The notes beneath the pieces are model-generated. The model saw only the letters and a program-made list of their open reading frames with translations. It had not been told where the DNA came from and did not search any database. 10,859 nt of DNA, from the NCBI GenBank assembly GCA_013041945.1, contig JABDRC010000097.1:1-10859 (forward strand). Reading direction: 5' to 3'. Of this stretch, positions 5,702 through 10,859 are shown one piece after another. Made by a program: the position numbers and the translations under genes. Numbering within the stretch: position 1 is the first letter of the stretch; each line of letters starts with the position of its first letter. Source of the DNA: Halobacteria archaeon (GTDB lineage Bacteria; Pseudomonadota; Gammaproteobacteria; UBA9214).

Positions 5702-7330
5702 TTAAACGATGCCGGTGACGATATTCTGGAACGCCGTCAGACTGTCCATCATGGCGGCGTTGCCAAGACCGTGATTGGGAAATACGGTGGAGAAGTTTGC
5801 CGCTTCATTATGCAGCGCCATGTAATTCAGGATGACCGTCTCGACCAGCAGGTTGACCTGCAGGGCGGCCGGCGTGGCATTGGTCTCGACCGAGGCATCG
5901 GGACGCATCCAGCCGATCTGCTGATGCAGTGCCTGCTCGGCGGCAGTCGCGCCCAGCAGCTGCGGGCGACCACCCGGGTTATACACCAGCATGAGCGAGG
6001 ACGCGGTCGATGAATTGTCACCGGTCCAGACACCCTTGCCGCCACCGTCCTGGGAGTTATCAATTGTTCCGTTGCTGAAAACCGAACCGTCGCTGTAGAC
6101 GTATACCATGACCGGCACACCCACACGGGCTGCATAGGACAGGCAGGCGCCGATGCAGCGGCCGGCGCGCAGGTCGCGGCGCTCACCAGTTTCACGGTCA
6201 CCGGTGTGGTAGTCGTAGCCACCCATGGTGACGGTGCCGGCACCGGCAAAGCCGTTCACAACCATCTTCATGACCGATGCGGTCTTGCGGAATTCGCTGT
6301 CGTTGTCGAATTCGTTCTGCGTGAAGATGCCGGTCGCACCTACGATATCGGGATCCGCGGCCGGATCCAGCGAGGCAGGGTTGGGAAAGCGATCGACAAT
6401 ATCGGCGGCCTTGATATAACCGCAGTGCACCAGGTCCTTGATCACAGCGTCAGCCGTAATTCCAGTGTTGACCTTGTCGAGCTTGGACTCGCTGATGCGC
6501 GCAATTGATTCCATCACCGCCACGGCATCGTCTTCACTAAATACGCTGACCAGGTCGCCGGTATCGACCATACCGGTTACGTCGGATGGCCGATCCACCT
6601 TGGTGGGCCGCAGGGTCGGGTCGATCATCATGGCCGGGGCCATGGAGTTGGCCCCCGATTCCGAGTTGCGTGAACCGATCAGGTCCACCACTTCACCATA
6701 GCCCTTGACACCTTGTGGCAGCGCCGTGACCGTGGAGCTGTCCAGTACATATTTTGCCAGCCCGTACATCGGATTGTGCGGATTGTTGCCAGTATCGTTA
6801 TCAGACCGGGCCGGGATGATGGAACCGTTGATGCTGCCGGCGATGGCGCCGGCCTTTTCCGTGATGCCCGCCAACATGGCGCTGGTGGTATGGAAGGCGA
6901 TGCCAAAGTCTGTATTGATGTGATCGAGGCCGGTATTCGGATCGATGGAATCCGGCCGCATGTCACCCGGCAGGCCCAGCTTGCTGTAGCCCTGGGTGGA
7001 CAGGAAGTCCAGCTGCCCGCCCTGCTGTCCAACCAGCACATTGGAGCCGGCGATGTTGGCACCACCGGCGAGGTCGAAGGCAATGAAAGGGATCTTCCCG
7101 GCGCCCAGACCGGCGATACCACAGGGTCCCAGCAGGGCCTGTATGTCCTGTGACAAACCGGCTGCGGCCTGGCGGGGATTGGCGAACAGGCCGAACAGTG
7201 TCGGACCGGTGACCAGGCCCAGGCCGGTGGCCAGACCCTGACCGAGGAACTCACGGCGGGTCCGCGGCCGGCCATGATCGTTCAGGCACAGTGGCTCGTT
7301 CAGGTCGCGGGATGTACGTTTCTTTGCCAT
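5702..7330 (-). CDS. DUF1501-like protein with twin-arginine signal
   Basis: A 542-residue protein exported folded by the Tat system. The N-terminus has R25-R26 in TRREFLGQGLATG, a hydrophobic stretch, and a likely cleavage near AAAG at 55-58. The body resembles DUF1501, a distant branch of the alkaline phosphatase/sulfatase fold: FIAFDLAGGANIAGSNVL at 82-99 stands where the family has its first strand and glycine turn, and GGYDYHTGD at 370-378 matches the family's GG-x-D-x-H block. The usual GRDHW-type motif near the C-terminus is not evident; GKGVWTGDNSS (431-441) lies in that area. Catalysis is therefore uncertain. A good GAGGA ribosome site lies 7 bases before ATG 7330, and the gene follows the LamG cytochrome gene by 15 bases. 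DUF1501 proteins elsewhere are paired with DUF1592-type cytochromes, as here. The substrate is unknown. Confidence 0.8.
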   Translation of the reverse strand: MAKKRTSRDLNEPLCLNDHGRPRTRREFLGQGLATGLGLVTGPTLFGLFANPRQAAAGLSQDIQALLGPCGIAGLGAGKIPFIAFDLAGGANIAGSNVLVGQQGGQLDFLSTQGYSKLGLPGDMRPDSIDPNTGLDHINTDFGIAFHTTSAMLAGITEKAGAIAGSINGSIIPARSDNDTGNNPHNPMYGLAKYVLDSSTVTALPQGVKGYGEVVDLIGSRNSESGANSMAPAMMIDPTLRPTKVDRPSDVTGMVDTGDLVSVFSEDDAVAVMESIARISESKLDKVNTGITADAVIKDLVHCGYIKAADIVDRFPNPASLDPAADPDIVGATGIFTQNEFDNDSEFRKTASVMKMVVNGFAGAGTVTMGGYDYHTGDRETGERRDLRAGRCIGACLSYAARVGVPVMVYVYSDGSVFSNGTIDNSQDGGGKGVWTGDNSSTASSLMLVYNPGGRPQLLGATAAEQALHQQIGWMRPDASVETNATPAALQVNLLVETVILNYMALHNEAANFSTVFPNHGLGNAAMMDSLTAFQNIVTGIV

Positions 7331-7345
7331 GTTCGTGTCCTCGGT

Positions 7346-9880
7346 TTATTGCAGCAGCATGGCGGCGCTGCCCAGGGTGGCGGCACAGACCGCCTTGACT
7401 ACTTGCTCGGTGCGCTGGGTGGTGGCACAGGTCGGTGACGAGCCGGTTGCACATGCTGTCAGGATCGTGATCAGGTCGTCCAGCTCTCCGGTTACATCGG
7501 CCGGATCCGGCTGATCTGTCAGGTTGGTGTTCATCACCCGGTCCATCAGCGGCACGATGACCAGGTCGCGCTTGCCGGCCGTGTCGAATGCCGTATTGGC
7601 GCTGGCAGGCGGCAGACCGGTCTGGAAGAAGCCCGGGAAGTAGGCATCGCGCCTGGTCTGGCCGTTGTCCTCGACCAGGGCATTGCAGTACTCGATGGCC
7701 ATTTGTGAGACCGCCATCTGGTGGGCGGACAGGAAGCCTCCCATATCTGCCACCGTCGGCAGCTGCTGCTTGACGGTCTGGTAGACACCCTCGACATCGA
7801 CCTGCTCACGACGTACGTCGGTGATAGCGGCCATGGTGGCATCGATTTCCTCGAAGGTACGCAGGCCGATGACCGGGGCCTCCGGCAGATCCGGCGGCGT
7901 GCCCGGTGCCACCACAGGCGGCTCGGAGAAGGCGTTGGTACTGCCACCGAGGACCTCGAAGGTCAGGAAGAACTCGTCGAAGTTCGAGCCGTTTTGCAGC
8001 GGGATGATCGTTCCCATCGGTGACAGCGGCTGTCCCACTCCCGGCGTATACAGGGAACTGCTGATGGCCGTGTCGATATTGGTATAGGCCTGGCCCACCG
8101 TTGCCTCGGCACCGTTGACGCCGATGCGCATGCCGGCGAGCGGGATACCATCCGGCGTCACGTTCGGGTCCAGGCTGATATAGCGCGGGTTGTTGAACAG
8201 GTAACTGTAACTGTCGAACTGGCTGGCCTCGAACAGTACGTAGTCATCCGGATTGCCGCTGTGCGCACCCACATTGAACAGCAGGAAGAATTTCTCGCCC
8301 ACACCCACATTGAAGTTCTGGGTAATCGCCGTCTGGTCAAGTGCACGATTGTGAATCGCAGCGAAGCGGATGGTACCGGCCCAGGGACGGTCATTGGAGA
8401 CCTCGTTACCCATGACAAAGGCAAAACTGTTGTCCCAGTCAACCAGTGTGCCGCCGGCAATCGGATCGATATCGTCGGTGAAGATACCATTGACATAGAT
8501 GCGGCGACCGTTGACCGGATCGTAGGTGACGACCACATGCTGCAGCGTGGCCTGCAGGTCTTCATCGGCATCGGCCGTCGACAGCGTGGGTTCACCGTTC
8601 AGATCCGTGGTGGTGCTGCGATGCATGACATCGTAGTTGTACAGGCTCTGGCCAAGTGTGAAGTTGCGCTGCGTAGTGCCGGCGGAGTAGCTGATAATGC
8701 GTGCCGTGTTGTCCTGGCTGACATTGGCCGGAGCAACCCACGCCTCGATGGTGTACTCGCCGGTGGCGGTAATCATGTTGTACAGCTTGACGCTGTCACC
8801 GGTCAGCGCCTGTGCCTTGCCGTTGGTGAGGTCGATACCCCAGCCGCCGACCCAGTTGTAGCCGCCACTCAGGTTCAGGTGCATGTCAGGCGACACGCCG
8901 CTGGTGTCGAATGCCTGAGTGCCGAAGCCGGTCTTGAACTCGTATTTTGCAATGACATTGTCCTCGATGCGGCTGCCGCCACTGGACACGATGCCGTCCT
9001 GTTGCAGGATCAATGCCTTGCTGGTGACCAGGCTAGGGTTGATCGGCGTGGTCTGCACCCCGGCGGCGAAGGCGATGATGGCGTTTTCCATCACGGTGGC
9101 CGAGGCCGGGCAGTCCGAGCTGCCGGTGGCATTCGGGTCCCAGCAGTTATGGAATTCGTCACGCAGGCGGATGACGAAGCGCGAATCTGCCGGGTCGTTC
9201 AGGTTGATCTTCGCCTTGGCGGCCTCGTAGGCGGCATCGGGGTCAGGATCGGCAAAGAACGGGGATTGTGCACTGGCAGCTGAATCCACGTGACAACCGA
9301 TGCAGTTGGCGACCAGTTCCGGGTGTACGGTGCTGGCAAACAGCGCCGAACTGGCCGGGAAGTTCTTGCTGTCGGCCGGATCCTTCAGGACCGGCGGGGT
9401 CAGTGTAATGACATTACCGCCACTGGTCGCGCCACCGGCCCAGGCCGTGATGTAGGCGGTGATGACGTCCGCACAGGCCTGGTCGCTGGCCAGCCAGCAG
9501 TTATGGCCACTGACCATCTTGGTCACCAGGTCCGAATTGGCCGGTGTCTGCAGGTCAACCAGTGAATTCACGGCGGCATAGGCCAGGTTGACATCATCCA
9601 TGCGCACGAACGGTGTCGGCGCCGCACCACCCACGTCGTGGCAATCATTACAGCGATTGGTCGGATTCAGGTTGTCCCAGACGTTCAGTTTGAACGCCTG
9701 CACATCGGCAGTGGCCGGTGCGGGCCCGGTGTAGGTCGTTGCCGCACCGGAGCCAGAGGTGTTCTGGTTCTGTGTGGTGCTCTCGCCGCCGCCACAGGCC
9801 GCCAGGCCGGTGCCCAGCAGGACGATCAGCGACAGTCGCAGGGTACGATCACGCAGGTTTTTCAGTATGGATGTTTTCAT
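7346..9880 (-). CDS. Di-haem c-type cytochrome lipoprotein with LamG-like domain, 844 aa
   Basis: A large exported lipoprotein: hydrophobic residues 15-28 and lipobox LAAC with the lipid cysteine at 29. Glycine at +2 favours the outer membrane, and a Gly/Ser/Thr-rich linker follows. Two haem-binding sites follow, CNDCH at 77-81 and CIGCH at 193-197. Each is followed about 50 residues later by an HNCW motif (126-129 and 244-247) and another cysteine (136 and 257), so the haem unit looks duplicated. Residues about 310-530 resemble a LamG/concanavalin sandwich (YTIEAWVAPANVSQDNTARIIS, QHVVVTYDPVNGRRIYVNG, WAGTIRFAAIHNRALDQ). About 530-680 is a further beta-rich region. The last 160 residues are helical with several cysteines. 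Haem sites imply electron transfer; LamG suggests binding of a polymer or surface. It starts 3 bases after the previous gene, so it is translationally coupled. The substrate is unknown. Confidence 0.9.
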   Translation of the reverse strand: MKTSILKNLRDRTLRLSLIVLLGTGLAACGGGESTTQNQNTSGSGAATTYTGPAPATADVQAFKLNVWDNLNPTNRCNDCHDVGGAAPTPFVRMDDVNLAYAAVNSLVDLQTPANSDLVTKMVSGHNCWLASDQACADVITAYITAWAGGATSGGNVITLTPPVLKDPADSKNFPASSALFASTVHPELVANCIGCHVDSAASAQSPFFADPDPDAAYEAAKAKINLNDPADSRFVIRLRDEFHNCWDPNATGSSDCPASATVMENAIIAFAAGVQTTPINPSLVTSKALILQQDGIVSSGGSRIEDNVIAKYEFKTGFGTQAFDTSGVSPDMHLNLSGGYNWVGGWGIDLTNGKAQALTGDSVKLYNMITATGEYTIEAWVAPANVSQDNTARIISYSAGTTQRNFTLGQSLYNYDVMHRSTTTDLNGEPTLSTADADEDLQATLQHVVVTYDPVNGRRIYVNGIFTDDIDPIAGGTLVDWDNSFAFVMGNEVSNDRPWAGTIRFAAIHNRALDQTAITQNFNVGVGEKFFLLFNVGAHSGNPDDYVLFEASQFDSYSYLFNNPRYISLDPNVTPDGIPLAGMRIGVNGAEATVGQAYTNIDTAISSSLYTPGVGQPLSPMGTIIPLQNGSNFDEFFLTFEVLGGSTNAFSEPPVVAPGTPPDLPEAPVIGLRTFEEIDATMAAITDVRREQVDVEGVYQTVKQQLPTVADMGGFLSAHQMAVSQMAIEYCNALVEDNGQTRRDAYFPGFFQTGLPPASANTAFDTAGKRDLVIVPLMDRVMNTNLTDQPDPADVTGELDDLITILTACATGSSPTCATTQRTEQVVKAVCAATLGSAAMLLQ

Positions 9881-9883
9881 GCC

Positions 9884-10859
9884 TCAGTTACCCATGCAGT
9901 AGACGGCGGTTTCAGCGAACACCGATTTCATGCTGTAGTTGTTCGCGATGAAGTTGTCGGTGATGGTCTCGACCATGTTGCGGTCGGCCGTGTCGCCCGG
10001 CTCGCGCAGGCACACGTTCTTGAACACTTTTTTCACCTGGCAGGATGCAAAGGCGCGACTGTTCGCCAGCTCTTCACCAAGCGTCTTGGCGCCGTTGCCG
10101 CTGCCGGTCAGGCCCGTATCCCAGCCCAGCAGGGAGTTCTGGCCACTTCGCCAGTAGTTATCCCAGCTGTCGTCGGGGGTCACGAAGCCGTACTTGAAGG
10201 TGTCTGCATTGATGAAGTACTTGGGCTGCACCTGGCCGGACGTGTATACGATGCTGCCGCTGTTCTCATCGAAGTTGTAATAGGCAAAGGCCTGTGCGAG
10301 CGGGTCCATCCCGCTGTGACAACCGACGCAGGAGTTCAGGTAAAGACGGCTGTCGCCACCGGGGCTGCGCGAGATGTCCTGGCGGATGCGGTCGGCCGGA
10401 CGACTGGTGTCTTTCACCTGCTCGAGGTCATTGCACAGGTGATTCAGCAGCGTGAAGCGGAACATCGCGCGGTTGGTGCCGGCCACGAAGAAGGCCTCGG
10501 CCGCTGCGCGTGTGGTCATCACGCCGGCCGTGGCAATATCGCCCGTGGCAGGGTCCACCAGGATGGGATTCATCTGAGATTGCGGTCGCTGTACCAGGGC
10601 GGTCATCAGGTCATGACCGTCGTCCTCCAGATCCTGGTAGTGGGCGTTGTTGCTGTTTGAATAGGCCGCGATCGGCAGTGAAGAATCGCCAACGTAGATA
10701 ATATCTGCGGACAGCAGCTGGTTGAACGGCACATCGTCGCGGACCATGCCGATAACCGTTGCGCTGTAGTCGTTCAGCGGTGCGAACACGGTCTGGTCGC
10801 GGTTGGTCCAGGGCGTCGCGAAATTTTTCAGCGTTACGTTATAGAAGGCACTGTTGGCC
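9884..10859 (-). CDS. DUF1592/DUF1588/DUF1585-like cytochrome, 5' end outside the window
   Basis: The last 324 codons of a gene whose reading frame stays open to the right edge; the visible part begins ANSAFYNVTLKNFATPW. NQLLSADIIYVGD matches the form of DUF1592 (xxLLTADYTFVN). AGVMTTRAAAEAFF through NHLCNDLEQ, and SCVGCHSGMDPLAQAFAYYNFDE, match DUF1588, with a c-type haem site CVGCH at fragment residues 177-181. The tail GEELANSRAFASCQVKKVFKNV fits DUF1585. These domains occur together in planctomycete-type cytochromes encoded next to DUF1501 genes, the arrangement seen here. It is probably periplasmic or surface exposed; its signal is outside the window. A GTG within it at 10789 is an internal valine, not a start, because homologous-looking sequence continues upstream. 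It is the first visible gene of the cassette. Confidence 0.85.
   Translation of the reverse strand, partial: ANSAFYNVTLKNFATPWTNRDQTVFAPLNDYSATVIGMVRDDVPFNQLLSADIIYVGDSSLPIAAYSNSNNAHYQDLEDDGHDLMTALVQRPQSQMNPILVDPATGDIATAGVMTTRAAAEAFFVAGTNRAMFRFTLLNHLCNDLEQVKDTSRPADRIRQDISRSPGGDSRLYLNSCVGCHSGMDPLAQAFAYYNFDENSGSIVYTSGQVQPKYFINADTFKYGFVTPDDSWDNYWRSGQNSLLGWDTGLTGSGNGAKTLGEELANSRAFASCQVKKVFKNVCLREPGDTADRNMVETITDNFIANNYSMKSVFAETAVYCMGN

Noticed and set aside
7331..7345. Independent promoter for the DUF1501-like gene
   Set aside because: Only 15 bases separate the genes and they are taken up by the ribosome site; co-transcription is simpler.
8261..9283. 340-codon plus-strand ORF opposite the LamG cytochrome gene
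   Set aside because: It is a shadow of a gene that carries a lipobox, two haem sites and a LamG domain; the plus-strand product has no motif or export signal.
9638..10660. 340-codon plus-strand ORF spanning two minus-strand genes
   Set aside because: It crosses the junction of two clearly real coupled genes and shows no recognisable domain.
10787..10789. GTG as the start of the right-most gene
   Set aside because: The frame stays open to the edge and the preceding residues (LKNFATPWTNRDQT) continue the same protein, so the gene is truncated by the window.

Overview
The window reads as chromosomal DNA of a moderately GC-rich gammaproteobacterium. This rests on the style of the genes (a Tat-exported DUF1501-like protein beside c-type cytochrome lipoproteins, a two-receiver regulator with an HPt partner, an ApbE flavin transferase, TPR envelope proteins) and on palindromic REP elements of the GTAGGAGCG type. 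The genus cannot be told from what is visible. Every gene I can support lies on the minus strand, so the map is transcribed from right to left. No tRNA, rRNA, CRISPR array, transposase or phage gene was seen.

Right part (10859 down to 5702): three tightly packed genes, only 3 and 15 bases apart. The first is cut by the window edge and looks like a DUF1592/DUF1588/DUF1585 cytochrome with one CxxCH haem site. The second is an 844-residue lipoprotein with two similar haem modules (CNDCH and CIGCH) followed by a LamG-like domain. The third is a 542-residue DUF1501-like protein with a twin-arginine signal. It is a compact cell-envelope redox cassette that recalls the planctomycete pairs of DUF1592-type cytochromes and DUF1501 proteins; its substrate is unknown. 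A 26-nt perfect palindrome follows it and probably ends transcription.

Middle (about 5700 down to 3133): a signalling operon. A candidate sigma-28 (FliA) promoter lies about 160 bases before a GTG-started regulator made of two receiver domains and no output domain. Next come a stand-alone HPt protein and apbE. The promoter class suggests that the regulator/HPt pair belongs to the motility or chemosensory regulon. ApbE may be a read-through partner or functionally linked.

Left part (3132 down to 1): a 319-base spacer carries tandem 83-base direct repeats (the copy nearest apbE includes the apbE 3' end), a perfect CRP-type TGTGA-N6-TCACA site and a 22-nt inverted repeat. These lie ahead of a second operon of three envelope proteins: a 181-residue periplasmic protein, a 648-residue TPR/coiled-coil protein, and a lipoprotein cut by the window edge. 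The TPR gene carries a REP doublet (REPIN) exactly in the region coding for the start of its signal peptide.
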